Assembly: GCA_964496205.1 (NCBI GenBank)
Contig: CAZBXV010000043.1
Span: 1 to 16,842, forward strand
From: CAYLHS01 sp964496205
GTDB lineage: Bacteria > Actinomycetota > Acidimicrobiia > Spongiisociales > UBA4744
DNA: 16,842 nt
Reading direction: 5' to 3'
Of this stretch, positions 4,400-12,415 are shown piece by piece (positions within the stretch are counted from its first letter, which is position 1; every line of letters starts with the position of its first letter). The translations under genes and the position numbers were made by a program. The notes under the pieces were generated by a model. That model saw nothing but the letters and a program-made list of their open reading frames with translations, did no database searches and was not told where the DNA came from.

Positions 4400-7144
4400 A
4401 TGATTCATCCCATGGACTTGGGCCCACGTGAACGCCTGACGCGCCTGCTGATGCGGCTCCGTCACTTTGGCTATCTCCTCGGCGCATTGGTTCTCGTGAT
4501 CGTCTGGTCGATCCAGCCATCCGTGAACGTCGCACTGCTTGTCCTGTCGGCCGGCGTGGGCATAGGACTCAACACATTCCTCACCCGACGGGCCGGCATC
4601 GCGTGGGGATTCGCCCTCGACATAGTCGGCATCGGTCTCGTGTGGTGGCTCTTCGGATCGGTACCCGTCGTATACCTGATCCTCGCCGTGGTCGCCGTGG
4701 TCGCTCCGATCGTCTTGGAGCGCAGGCGAGCGCTGACGGTAATCGGCGTTGAAGCTTCCGTCATTCTGGTGATCGCGGCCGCAAGCGTGATCTCTGCGCA
4801 GCGGCCCCTCCCCGGCTACTACCGGTCGGGTCTGACGTGGCTCGACCGGTTCGTCGAATTCGGCCTTCCCCTCCTGATGCTCATCTTCGTCGGAGGGTTC
4901 ATGACGTTTGTGGCAGGCATACTCGAACGAGCCTCCACCGATCTCGCCGCCAGCGAGAAACGCCTCAGACTGTCGTTCGACAGGGCGGCCACCGGCATGA
5001 TCACCTTCGACACCGAAGGCCGCATCGTCCAGGCGAACTCCGCCTTCAGCGAACAGATCGGCTACGACCACGAACAACTCATCGGAATGAAGTGGTGCGA
5101 TCTCATGAACCCCGACGACCGAGAGGATGCAGAAGAGCGCATCGCGTGCGCGCTTGGAGACGGCCCCACGCACTGGAAGGCTGAAGACCGGCTGGTGCGC
5201 GCAGACGGCTCGGAATTCTGGGCGGCAATCGTCATGAGTCTCATCCACGATGAGAGCGGAAACCCGAGCTCCTGCTTCCTCCAGATCTCCGACATCTCCG
5301 AACAGAAGGCGGCCGAACAGGCGCTCAGTAGCTCCGAGCAACGGTACCGGAGTCTCTTCGAGGGGATCCCTGTCGCCCTGTACCGGACCAGTCCGGAGGG
5401 CAAGATCCTCGACGCGAACCCTGCCCTCGTCGAGCTCCTCGAGTTCCCCGACCGGGAATCGATGCTTCAGATGGACGTTCATGACGCGTACGTCGATCCA
5501 CGCGGGCGAGACGACATGACGGGCAAGCTCGAGGTCGAGGGTCAGCTCCTGGGGATCGAAGAGCAGCTTCGCACCTATGACGGTCAAGAAATCTGGGTCC
5601 GAGATAGTTCCAGAGTCGTCCACGACGCCGACGGCGACATCGCGTACTACGAAGGAGCGCTCGTCGACACCACCTTCCGGCACAAGGCCGAGCGGGCTTT
5701 GCGCGAGTCGGAAGCGCGGTTGCGGGCGATCTTCGAACATGCCCCCATCGGGGTGATGGCAACCACGCTCGATCATCTCATCGTCGCCGCCAACTCCGGT
5801 CTGTCAGGCATGCTGGGCAGGCCGGTCGAGGAGCTTCGAGGTTCGAAAATCGAGAAACTGACACACTCCGACGACCAAACGGTCGACACCGACCTTCGCC
5901 AGCAACTCGTTTCTGGTGTCATCCCCTCCTACCGCACCACCAAGCGATACCTGCATGCCGACGGACATCCAGTGTGGGTCGAACTCACGATGACCTTGGT
6001 GTACGATGCCGAAGGAGAACCTGAGCTGCTTCTCGGACTCGTCAGGGACATCACCGAACAGCGCAACGCGGAGTCCGACCGCGACAACATGATCGGCATC
6101 CTCGAAGCCACCACCGACCTGGTCGCCATCCTCGACATCCAAGGGCGGGTCAAGTATGCAAACAGCGCAGCCCGCGACTGGTACGGATTCGGCGACCAGC
6201 ATGAACTTGGCGCTCTCGACATCGCCGAACTCGTCGACGAGTCAAGCGAAACCAGTGTGTCCGACATCTTCTCCGAACTCGTCGTCTCCAACATGTGGGA
6301 AGGCGACGTCAACATCAAGACTCCCTCCGGCGACGTCGTTCCTGGGTCCGCCGTCGTCGTTGCGCACCGGGACGACGACGACCGTATCACCCACGTCTCA
6401 GCCACATTCCGAGATCTCGTCGAACGCGTCGAAACACAGCGGCGTCTCGAGCAACTCGTCGAATCGAAAGACGAATTCGTCGCATCGGTCTCCCACGAAC
6501 TGAGAACCCCACTCACTGCCGTCGTCGGGCTCGCGCAGGAACTGCGCCGATCCTGGGAGATGTTCTCCACGAAAGAAACCACCGAGTTCATAGGCCTGAT
6601 CGCAGACCAAGCAACAGAAGTGGCCGACATCGTCGAGGACCTCCTCGTCGCCGCCCGAGCCGATATCGGCAAAGTGACGATCGCACCGGAGACAGTCGAT
6701 ATCGAGGATCAGGTGAGCGGCGTCCTCACGGGCCTCGGCCTGGCCGGCTCGAAGATCGAGACAGAGTTCTGCATGGCGCAGGCGTGGGCCGATCCGACAA
6801 GGGTCCGTCAGATCGTCCGCAACCTACTCACCAACGCAATCAGATACGGCGGCAACGAGGTGCGTATCACGTCGACGGAACACGACGGCCACATCGAACT
6901 CGCCGTTTCGGATAACGGTCCGGGAATCAGTCCCGGCCTCGAAGAGAAGATCTTCGAACCCTACGGACGAGCACACACACCCGGTTCCCAGCCCAACTCG
7001 GTCGGCCTCGGACTAACCGTGTCTCGACACCTCGCACGGCTCATGGAAGGGGACCTCACCTACACCCGCAGGCCCCAGAGCACCTTCGTGCTCACGCTTC
7101 CGGTCGCCGCCTCCGCTGCGGAGACATCGACCGGTGTCGCCTAG
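4400..7144 (+). CDS. Orphan membrane sensor histidine kinase with four PAS domains
   Basis: 914-residue hybrid-free histidine kinase. Six membrane segments lie in the first 175 residues (about 23-38, 43-60, 67-86, 88-106, 111-132, 151-175). Four PAS domains follow (about 187-310, 312-435, 437-558, 565-680), the first ones closing with DISEQ or DITEQ-type ends. The HisKA domain carries SHELRTPL with phospho-acceptor His699. The ATPase domain has an N box (NLLTNAIRYGG), G1 DNGPGI, F box IFEPYGRA and G2 GLGLTVSRHLA, so it should be active. No receiver domain and no response-regulator gene adjoin it, so its partner is elsewhere. The start is uncertain: ATG 4400 or ATG 4412; neither has a ribosome site. 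For 4412 a weak -10-like GATGAT lies 7 nt upstream. The signal sensed is not evident. Confidence 0.95.
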   Translation: MIHPMDLGPRERLTRLLMRLRHFGYLLGALVLVIVWSIQPSVNVALLVLSAGVGIGLNTFLTRRAGIAWGFALDIVGIGLVWWLFGSVPVVYLILAVVAVVAPIVLERRRALTVIGVEASVILVIAAASVISAQRPLPGYYRSGLTWLDRFVEFGLPLLMLIFVGGFMTFVAGILERASTDLAASEKRLRLSFDRAATGMITFDTEGRIVQANSAFSEQIGYDHEQLIGMKWCDLMNPDDREDAEERIACALGDGPTHWKAEDRLVRADGSEFWAAIVMSLIHDESGNPSSCFLQISDISEQKAAEQALSSSEQRYRSLFEGIPVALYRTSPEGKILDANPALVELLEFPDRESMLQMDVHDAYVDPRGRDDMTGKLEVEGQLLGIEEQLRTYDGQEIWVRDSSRVVHDADGDIAYYEGALVDTTFRHKAERALRESEARLRAIFEHAPIGVMATTLDHLIVAANSGLSGMLGRPVEELRGSKIEKLTHSDDQTVDTDLRQQLVSGVIPSYRTTKRYLHADGHPVWVELTMTLVYDAEGEPELLLGLVRDITEQRNAESDRDNMIGILEATTDLVAILDIQGRVKYANSAARDWYGFGDQHELGALDIAELVDESSETSVSDIFSELVVSNMWEGDVNIKTPSGDVVPGSAVVVAHRDDDDRITHVSATFRDLVERVETQRRLEQLVESKDEFVASVSHELRTPLTAVVGLAQELRRSWEMFSTKETTEFIGLIADQATEVADIVEDLLVAARADIGKVTIAPETVDIEDQVSGVLTGLGLAGSKIETEFCMAQAWADPTRVRQIVRNLLTNAIRYGGNEVRITSTEHDGHIELAVSDNGPGISPGLEEKIFEPYGRAHTPGSQPNSVGLGLTVSRHLARLMEGDLTYTRRPQSTFVLTLPVAASAAETSTGVA

Positions 7145-7311
7145 CGGGTCTCGGCGGGCACCAGCATCGCGCCTGACAGTGTGCTCACCCGGCCGTCGTC
7201 CCAACGAACCTCGACGATGCCATTCCTGATACCGACAACCACGCCTGTGCGGCCGATCTGCCCCACCTTCTTGGTGAGTTCCCGTACGCGCATGCCTTTG
7301 CGAACGCTCAC
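7141..7311 (-). CDS. 56-residue SH3-like small protein (DUF1918-like)
   Basis: Small basic protein. Its core GRTGVVVGIRNGIVEVRWDD (20-39), followed by GRVSTL, resembles DUF1918 and other single-barrel (SH3/KOW-like) actinobacterial proteins with a VRWDDG strand. No function is known. The frame is open further upstream, but the GTG at 7311 is preferred because GGAGG lies four bases before it; an ATG 18 nt further in is the alternative. It begins 19 nt after the chloride channel stop, so it is very probably in the same transcript. It converges on the kinase gene and the two overlap by 4 nt: the palindrome CTAG at 7141-7144 provides TAG to each. Confidence 0.75.
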   Translation of the reverse strand: MSVRKGMRVRELTKKVGQIGRTGVVVGIRNGIVEVRWDDGRVSTLSGAMLVPAETR

Positions 7312-7330
7312 GCCACCTCCTGCGGCACGT

Positions 7331-9331
7331 CTACATGACGTCGGTCGGCCCTTCGTGCTCCAAGAGCTCGACGAGCTGATCCTTGGCTTCGGTCGTGCCA
7401 AACACCGTCACCACGTCTCCCGCTTCGAGTGTCGAACTGCCTCGCGGGACATATACGATCGTACGCCGCCGGATCGACACGAGCGTGCAGTCGTGAGGCC
7501 AGGGCACATCCTTCAGCAGTCTTCCGCTCAAACGTGGAGGCACCTGAACCTCGAAGAACGACACTCCGGGTTCTGATCTGCGACGCAGTCGCTCTCTCGC
7601 CATTTGCACACCCGTGACAGCACCCAGCGCGATGTGATACGCCTTGACCACATCTCCACGACGGAACATCCCTATCAGATGCGTCGGATCGTCCTCTGAA
7701 ACCACCGGCAATCTGGACACACGAAGGGCAGCCATCCGCTCCAACGCCTCACTGACGGGAAAGCGGTCGGTCACTGTCACCGGCTTGGCGGTCATGGCGT
7801 CCGCCACGATGCCCGACATCCCAACCCGCAGGATGTCTGCCATGCTGAGCACCCCGGCCAGCTTGCCATGGTCCAGCACGGCTGCGCCATGATGTCCGTG
7901 CATGTCGAGAATGTCCTTGGCCTCCTCCAACGTCATGTGTGGAGTCAGGGGCTCCTGGGTCGACATCACGTCCCCCACCGTGACAGCGTCGAGTACATCC
8001 ACCTCCGACGATCGAACCAGTCGGATCCCTTTGCGGATCAGGGGCATCGTGTAGACACTCTCTGGGCTGAGCACGTCCGCGATCAACGTCGCCAGCGACA
8101 CGGCAAGCATCAGAGGGAGCACGAGGCCGTAGTCGGTTGTGATCTCGAACACGATGAGGATCGACGTCATCGGCGCACGCGCGACCGCAGCAAACATCGC
8201 AGCCATTCCGACGACGGCGAACGGGCCGGGTCGAAGCGCGGTCACGGTCCAGATCGGCGCCAACAGCTCCGCGAGTCCCGCTCCGAACGCCGCCCCGATG
8301 AACAGGCTCGGCATGAAGGCGCCGCCAGCACCACCCGACTCGATCGTCAGCGACGTGGCAACCATCTTGAGCACAGCGAGCACCATCAACGCCCACCAGA
8401 TCTCGTTCCCGGACTGCGTCACCTTCACGATCTCTGCGACGAAGCTCTGGCCGGTGCCGAGAACGCTCCAGTCGGTGACCTCACTCGACATCAGTCCGAT
8501 AGCCGCAATGACCAACCCGATCGCCAGCGGACGGGTCCACCCTTGAAGCCTGCCGGCCAGGCGTTCGGTGGCTCCCATCATCCGTAGAAAGCCCCAGGCC
8601 AAGATCGCAGCGATGATGCCAACGAGTGCGTAGACGATCAGCTCCTGCCACTCGTGACCTTCGATGAGGCCGTATGCGGGCGCTCTCAAGATCAACTCAC
8701 GCCCGGTCAGGCTGTAGGTGGTGACGGCCGATGCCACGGACGCCACAACCACCGCGGAGAGGTGGCGGATCGACAAGGTCCGGAGTATGACCTCCATGGC
8801 GAAGAGCATCCCTGCGATCGGGGCATTGAAACTGGCGGCGATCCCCGCACCGGCACCGGCGGCGACGAGGCTTCGCACCTGGTCTTCTCCCAGATTCGTG
8901 TGGCGCGCAATCGATGATCCGATCGTCGCCCCGATCTGCGCGATCGGTCCCTCACGACCGCCCGAACCACCGACCCCAAGGGTGAGCGTCGTCGCGACAT
9001 ACTTGAAGAACACCGCCCGGGTAGGGAGATACCCGGACCGAATCGTCAGTCCTTCGATGGTTGCCGGCACGCCATCGCCTTCCACCTCCGGTGCAAACCG
9101 ACTCGCGACCGCCCACGCGATCAGGATTCCGACGGGAAGCACGAGCAGGGGGGTCCATCGTCCCCAGGGGATCAGATTGACAACATCTCCCATCGACTTT
9201 ATGAGAAAGATCAGCAACGATGCGCCTGCCCCCACCAGGACACCAACGATGACGGCCATGCCGAGGAAGCGTGCCGTGTCCCACTGTTCGTGGGCGCGGT
9301 GGGCCTGCTCAGAAGTGAAGAATCGTCTCAT
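7331..9331 (-). CDS. ClC-family chloride channel/transporter with CBS pair and TrkA-C tail
   Basis: 666-residue membrane protein. The ClC core (about 20-435) has the family motifs: GDGVP (85-89), GREGP (125-129) with gating Glu127, GGAFMP (336-341) and the pore tyrosine in SVYTMPL (Tyr427). The residue matching E. coli ClcA Glu203, the internal proton glutamate, is Val181 (FNAPIAGMLFAMEV), as in many ClC channels; the serine of GSGIP is Asp86. This favours channel-like or proton-uncoupled transport, or another anion, but some bacterial exchangers also lack that glutamate. Two CBS domains follow (about 453-505, 509-566; nucleotide sensing), then an RCK/TrkA-C domain (about 587-657). It begins 53 nt after tyrosine phenol-lyase in the same direction. 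No ribosome site at normal spacing; a hairpin lies just upstream of the ATG. Confidence 0.95.
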   Translation of the reverse strand: MRRFFTSEQAHRAHEQWDTARFLGMAVIVGVLVGAGASLLIFLIKSMGDVVNLIPWGRWTPLLVLPVGILIAWAVASRFAPEVEGDGVPATIEGLTIRSGYLPTRAVFFKYVATTLTLGVGGSGGREGPIAQIGATIGSSIARHTNLGEDQVRSLVAAGAGAGIAASFNAPIAGMLFAMEVILRTLSIRHLSAVVVASVASAVTTYSLTGRELILRAPAYGLIEGHEWQELIVYALVGIIAAILAWGFLRMMGATERLAGRLQGWTRPLAIGLVIAAIGLMSSEVTDWSVLGTGQSFVAEIVKVTQSGNEIWWALMVLAVLKMVATSLTIESGGAGGAFMPSLFIGAAFGAGLAELLAPIWTVTALRPGPFAVVGMAAMFAAVARAPMTSILIVFEITTDYGLVLPLMLAVSLATLIADVLSPESVYTMPLIRKGIRLVRSSEVDVLDAVTVGDVMSTQEPLTPHMTLEEAKDILDMHGHHGAAVLDHGKLAGVLSMADILRVGMSGIVADAMTAKPVTVTDRFPVSEALERMAALRVSRLPVVSEDDPTHLIGMFRRGDVVKAYHIALGAVTGVQMARERLRRRSEPGVSFFEVQVPPRLSGRLLKDVPWPHDCTLVSIRRRTIVYVPRGSSTLEAGDVVTVFGTTEAKDQLVELLEHEGPTDVM

Positions 9332-9338
9332 CCGACGA

Positions 9339-9352
9339 CGAAGACTACTTCG
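9339..9352 (-). promoter_or_regulatory. Hairpin / -10-like element before the ClC start
   Basis: CGAAG and CTTCG pair around a TAGT loop, 7 nt before the ClC ATG. A GGAGG lies upstream of it (9362-9358), 26 nt from the ATG, and would come to about 12 nt if the hairpin is looped out. Alternatively TAGTCT (9347-9342), partly in the loop, is a -10 element giving ClC its own near-leaderless start. The sequence cannot decide. Confidence 0.33.
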
Positions 9353-9384
9353 GCGAACCTCCGGTCCTCATCTTCGACGCTCGA

Positions 9385-10764
9385 TCAGTCACGAATCGGC
9401 GCGAACCTCGCCTGGAAGAAGCGGAGCTCCGGCGGCTCGTAGGTGAACTCCAGACCACGCAAGGTCTCACGATTCTCGTAGACACTCACCACCGACTCGC
9501 CGACCACATCCATGTGGGCCTGTGTGTAGACGCGCCGCGGGATTGCGAGGCGCACCAACTCGAGTTTCGGGTAGTGATGTTCACCGGTTTCCGCGTCACG
9601 CCCTGCCGACACGATGCCCCGCTCCATGCCACGCACCCCTGAGTCGAGATAGATCGCGGCGGTCAGCGCCTGGGCAGGGAACTGGTCCTGAGGGATCTGG
9701 GGAAGGATGGACATCGCGTCGAGGAAGATGCCATGTCCTCCGATCGGAAGCACGATCGGGATGCCGGCCTTCTCCAAGCTGTGGCCGAGGTACTCGACCT
9801 GACCGACACGTGCGCGCACATGATCGTCGGCGTCAACCATCTCCTCGATGCCTCGTGCGAGCGCCTCCATGTCGCGACCCGACATGCCGCCATAGGTGTG
9901 AAGCCCCTCGAAGGCAACCAGCAAGGCTCGGGCACGCCGAGCGAGCTCTGGATCACGCAAGGCCAGGAAGCCTCCGATATTCACCAGGTTGTCCTTCTTG
10001 GACGACACGGTGGCACCGTCCGAGTATGAACAGATCTCCCGGAGGATCTCCCGGATCGGTGTGTCGAAGTAGTCGGGATCACGCTGCTGGATGAAGTAGG
10101 CGTTCTCGAGCGCCCGCGTCGCGTCGAGCATCACGAGGATGTCCTGGCTCTGGCAGTACTCGTACACCTCACGCAGGTTCTGCATCGACACCGGTTGACC
10201 GCCGGCCATGTTGACGTTGGTCTCCAACGAGATGTACGGCACCCGATTGGCCCCATACTCCTCGACGACGGCTCTCAGCTTGTCCATGTCGACGTTGCCC
10301 TTGAACGGATGTCGATTCGAAGGCTGATGTGCTTCGTCAATGATCACATCGACGAACGTCCCGCCGGCGTACTCCTGGTGGAAGCGGGTGGTCGTGAAGT
10401 ACATGTTCCCAGGAATGGCGTCGCCGGGCTTGATGAGGATCTGGCTCAGGAGATGCTCGGCGCCCCTGCCTTGGTGCGTCGGGATCAATTCCGGATACCC
10501 GTAGACATCGGCGACGGCTTCGACCAGGTGGTAGAAGCTCCTCGAGCCTGCGTAGGCCTCGTCACCGAGCATCAGGCCCGCCCACTGGTAATCACTCATC
10601 GCGGAGGTGCCCGAGTCGGTCAGCAAGTCGATGTACACGTCGTCGGAACGCAGCAGGAACGTGTTGTAGCCGGCGTCTCGAACTGCCCGCTCCCGTTCCT
10701 CTCTGGTGGTCAGCTTGATCGGTTCCACCATCTTGATCTTGAACGGCTCGGCCCAACTCCTCAT
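9385..10764 (-). CDS. tpl: Tyrosine phenol-lyase (beta-tyrosinase)
   Basis: 459-residue PLP enzyme splitting L-tyrosine into phenol, pyruvate and ammonia (reversible), cytosolic, normally a tetramer. It matches Citrobacter freundii tyrosine phenol-lyase (456 residues) almost position for position: Tyr71 (GDEAYAGS), Arg100 (THQGRGAE), Asp214/Arg217 (LDATR) and the PLP lysine Lys257 (SSKKDNLVN). It is the tyrosine enzyme and not tryptophanase: Thr124 (NMYFTTTR) stands where tryptophanase has Asp, and Arg382 (GMERG) corresponds to the specificity residue Arg381. Phe449 near the end is also kept. The frame opens at 10800, but the ATG at 10764 is right because it aligns with the family start (AEPFKIK) and has GAGGAG upstream. 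It heads a likely operon with ClC and the 56-residue protein, and is divergent from glutamate dehydrogenase. Confidence 0.96.
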   Translation of the reverse strand: MRSWAEPFKIKMVEPIKLTTREERERAVRDAGYNTFLLRSDDVYIDLLTDSGTSAMSDYQWAGLMLGDEAYAGSRSFYHLVEAVADVYGYPELIPTHQGRGAEHLLSQILIKPGDAIPGNMYFTTTRFHQEYAGGTFVDVIIDEAHQPSNRHPFKGNVDMDKLRAVVEEYGANRVPYISLETNVNMAGGQPVSMQNLREVYEYCQSQDILVMLDATRALENAYFIQQRDPDYFDTPIREILREICSYSDGATVSSKKDNLVNIGGFLALRDPELARRARALLVAFEGLHTYGGMSGRDMEALARGIEEMVDADDHVRARVGQVEYLGHSLEKAGIPIVLPIGGHGIFLDAMSILPQIPQDQFPAQALTAAIYLDSGVRGMERGIVSAGRDAETGEHHYPKLELVRLAIPRRVYTQAHMDVVGESVVSVYENRETLRGLEFTYEPPELRFFQARFAPIRD

Positions 10765-10815
10765 GAGTGCACTCCTCTCGACTCGACAAGTCTTGCACAC
10801 TCAAAGACCCACCCT

Positions 10816-10830
10816 GCCGGTCGAACCGGC
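10816..10830. promoter_or_regulatory. Inverted repeat in tpl/gdh divergent region, possible operator
   Basis: GCCGGT (10816-10821) and ACCGGC (10825-10830) form a perfect 6+6 inverted repeat with a 3-nt centre (CGA), 52 nt upstream of the tpl ATG. It does not resemble the enterobacterial TyrR box (TGTAAA-N6-TTTACA). It could be a protein-binding site or a hairpin in the tpl leader. Confidence 0.35.
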
Positions 10831-10877
10831 TCATTTGCCCTGATAATGCTCAGGCATCTGACCCATAGGAATCCCTG

Positions 10878-10906
10878 TGCACAAGCCGTGTCCGTTCCCG
10901 TAGACT
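10878..10906 (+). promoter_or_regulatory. Probable gdh promoter
   Basis: TGCACA (10878-10883, four of six matches to TTGACA), a 17-nt spacer and TAGACT (10901-10906). The start point would be near 10913, leaving a leader of about 95 nt before the ATG at 11009. Confidence 0.4.
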
Positions 10907-11008
10907 CGGCAACGTGCACGGTCCGGGATCGCACCTTCGAGCCGAGACCACGCTCACCATGAGCGGCGGATGCACGCACACCCAACCGGCAGCTCCCAAG
11001 GAGGCAGC

Positions 11009-12361
11009 ATGAACGCGTCTGGGCGCGTCGAGGATCTCAACCCGAATCACATTGCTCGCCAGCAGTTCGAGGAGGTGATTCCGTACATCCACGAGCTCGT
11101 CCTATCGCCAGGTCTGGCCGAGTGGCTGTTCGAACCCGAACAGACGGTCAAGGTGACACTCCCGATTCGTTGCGACAATGGTGAGATCGAGGTGTTCTAC
11201 GGGTACCGCGTTCTGAACTCGTCGGTCCGCGGTCCTGGCAAGGGTGGGATTCGCTTCCACCCGCAGGTCAACGAAGACGAGGTCCGAGCGCTGGCTGCGT
11301 GGATGACACTCAAGTGCGCCCTCGTCGACATCCCCTTCGGCGGGGCCAAGGGCGGGGTCCAAGTAGACCCGCGCACGCTCTCGGCCCACGAAAAGGCGTC
11401 GATCACACGGCGGTTCATCGCCTCCCTGGGCTCCAACATCGGCCCCTACACGGACATCCCCGCACCGGACGTATACACAGACGCGCAGACGATGGCGTGG
11501 ATCTTCGATACCTACTCGATGATGCACCCGGGTCAGAACAACCGGCCGGTCGTCACCGGCAAGCCACTCGAGCTCGGCGGGTCGCTCGGACGTGCCACTG
11601 CCACTGCACAGGGAGCCCTGTTCGTAACCGAGCGGTTCGTCGAACTGGGCCAGGTCGTCGGCCTGTCGAACCTGAAGGGCGCCACGGTGGCCATTCAAGG
11701 ATTCGGCAACGCGGGCCGCAACGCAGCGACCCTGTTCGACCAGGCGGGTGCGACGATCGTCGCGGTGAGCGATTCTCAGGGCGGTGTGTTCGATCCGAAC
11801 GGAATCGAAGTCTCACGTATCGAGGAGTTCAAGGATCGGACGGGGAGTGTCGTCGGCCTCGACGCCACCAAGCAGCTCGGCCACCTCGAAGTACTCGAGG
11901 TCCCGTGCGACATCCTCATCCCGGCTGCGCTCGAAAACCAAATCACCGCTGAGAACGCAGGCCGGATCGACACTCAGGTGATCGTCGAAGCAGCAAATGG
12001 ACCGACGACACCGGCAGCAGACCGCATCCTGTTCGACAAGGGCATCCCGGTTCTCCCGGACATCCTTGCGAACGCCGGCGGCGTGGTCGTGTCGTACTAC
12101 GAGTGGGTCCAGAACATCGAGGACCAGCAGTGGGATGCCGATGAGGTGCACACGAAGCTGCGCAGGAAGATGTACCGGGCCACCGACAAAGTCGTCTCGG
12201 CCCTCACCGAAGCCGGCGAACATCTGGACGACACGAGGTCGAACTGGGCGGCCACACATCCCGGTGAGATGATCGGCCATCCGAATCTACGGACAGCCGC
12301 ATACATCGTTGCGGTCGGCCGGTGTGCGAGAGCGGCAAGCCACCGAGGTATCTGGCCCTGA
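11009..12361 (+). CDS. gdhA: Glutamate dehydrogenase (NAD-type, Glu/Leu/Phe/Val family)
   Basis: 450-residue enzyme interconverting glutamate with 2-oxoglutarate and ammonia. The active-site residues are spaced exactly as in Clostridium symbiosum GDH: Lys78 (GPGKGG), Lys102 (LKCALVD), catalytic Lys114 (GGAKGG) and Asp154 (PAPDVYTD). The nucleotide fold has GFGNAG (231-236), and an acidic Asp255 at the end of the second strand (VAVSDS) favours NAD over NADP. NAGGVVVSYYEWVQN (355-369) is typical of GDH rather than leucine or phenylalanine dehydrogenase. The frame is open from 10970, but the ATG at 11009 has AAGGAGG five bases upstream and is preferred. It is divergent from tyrosine phenol-lyase, which releases ammonia; a link through nitrogen flow is an inference. 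It ends in a strong hairpin. Confidence 0.97.
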   Translation: MNASGRVEDLNPNHIARQQFEEVIPYIHELVLSPGLAEWLFEPEQTVKVTLPIRCDNGEIEVFYGYRVLNSSVRGPGKGGIRFHPQVNEDEVRALAAWMTLKCALVDIPFGGAKGGVQVDPRTLSAHEKASITRRFIASLGSNIGPYTDIPAPDVYTDAQTMAWIFDTYSMMHPGQNNRPVVTGKPLELGGSLGRATATAQGALFVTERFVELGQVVGLSNLKGATVAIQGFGNAGRNAATLFDQAGATIVAVSDSQGGVFDPNGIEVSRIEEFKDRTGSVVGLDATKQLGHLEVLEVPCDILIPAALENQITAENAGRIDTQVIVEAANGPTTPAADRILFDKGIPVLPDILANAGGVVVSYYEWVQNIEDQQWDADEVHTKLRRKMYRATDKVVSALTEAGEHLDDTRSNWAATHPGEMIGHPNLRTAAYIVAVGRCARAASHRGIWP

Positions 12362-12382
12362 TCGAGCCGATCCTCGTAGCAA

Positions 12383-12402
12383 AGGGGCCCTTCGGGGCCC
12401 CT
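12383..12402. terminator. UUCG-capped hairpin terminator between convergent genes
   Basis: AGGGGCCC (12383-12390) pairs with GGGCCCCT (12395-12402) around a TTCG tetraloop on the plus strand, 21 nt after the gdh stop and 13 nt beyond the stop of the convergent NYN gene. Eight perfect pairs and an unusually stable loop make this the best terminator in the window; it can serve both directions, though the T-tract is poor. Confidence 0.82.
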
Positions 12403-12415
12403 CATCCTGCAACGG

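Larger units (their letters stand above)
10767..10919. promoter_or_regulatory. Three GTGCAC palindromes in the tpl/gdh control region
   Basis: GTGCAC occurs at 10767-10772 (between the tpl ribosome site and its ATG), 10877-10882 (at the presumed gdh -35) and 10914-10919 (just after the presumed gdh start point). Three copies of one palindrome in a 244-bp divergent region suggest a shared operator. The regulator is unknown. Confidence 0.35.

Noticed and set aside
4376..5776. 466-codon minus-strand open frame under the histidine kinase
   Set aside because: It is the mirror of a strong PAS/kinase gene. The protein is rich in Asp, Glu, Arg and His with no recognisable domain, as expected of an antisense frame in GC-rich DNA.
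10195..10962. 255-codon plus-strand frame opposite tyrosine phenol-lyase
   Set aside because: Antisense shadow of a gene with conserved active-site residues; no ribosome site.
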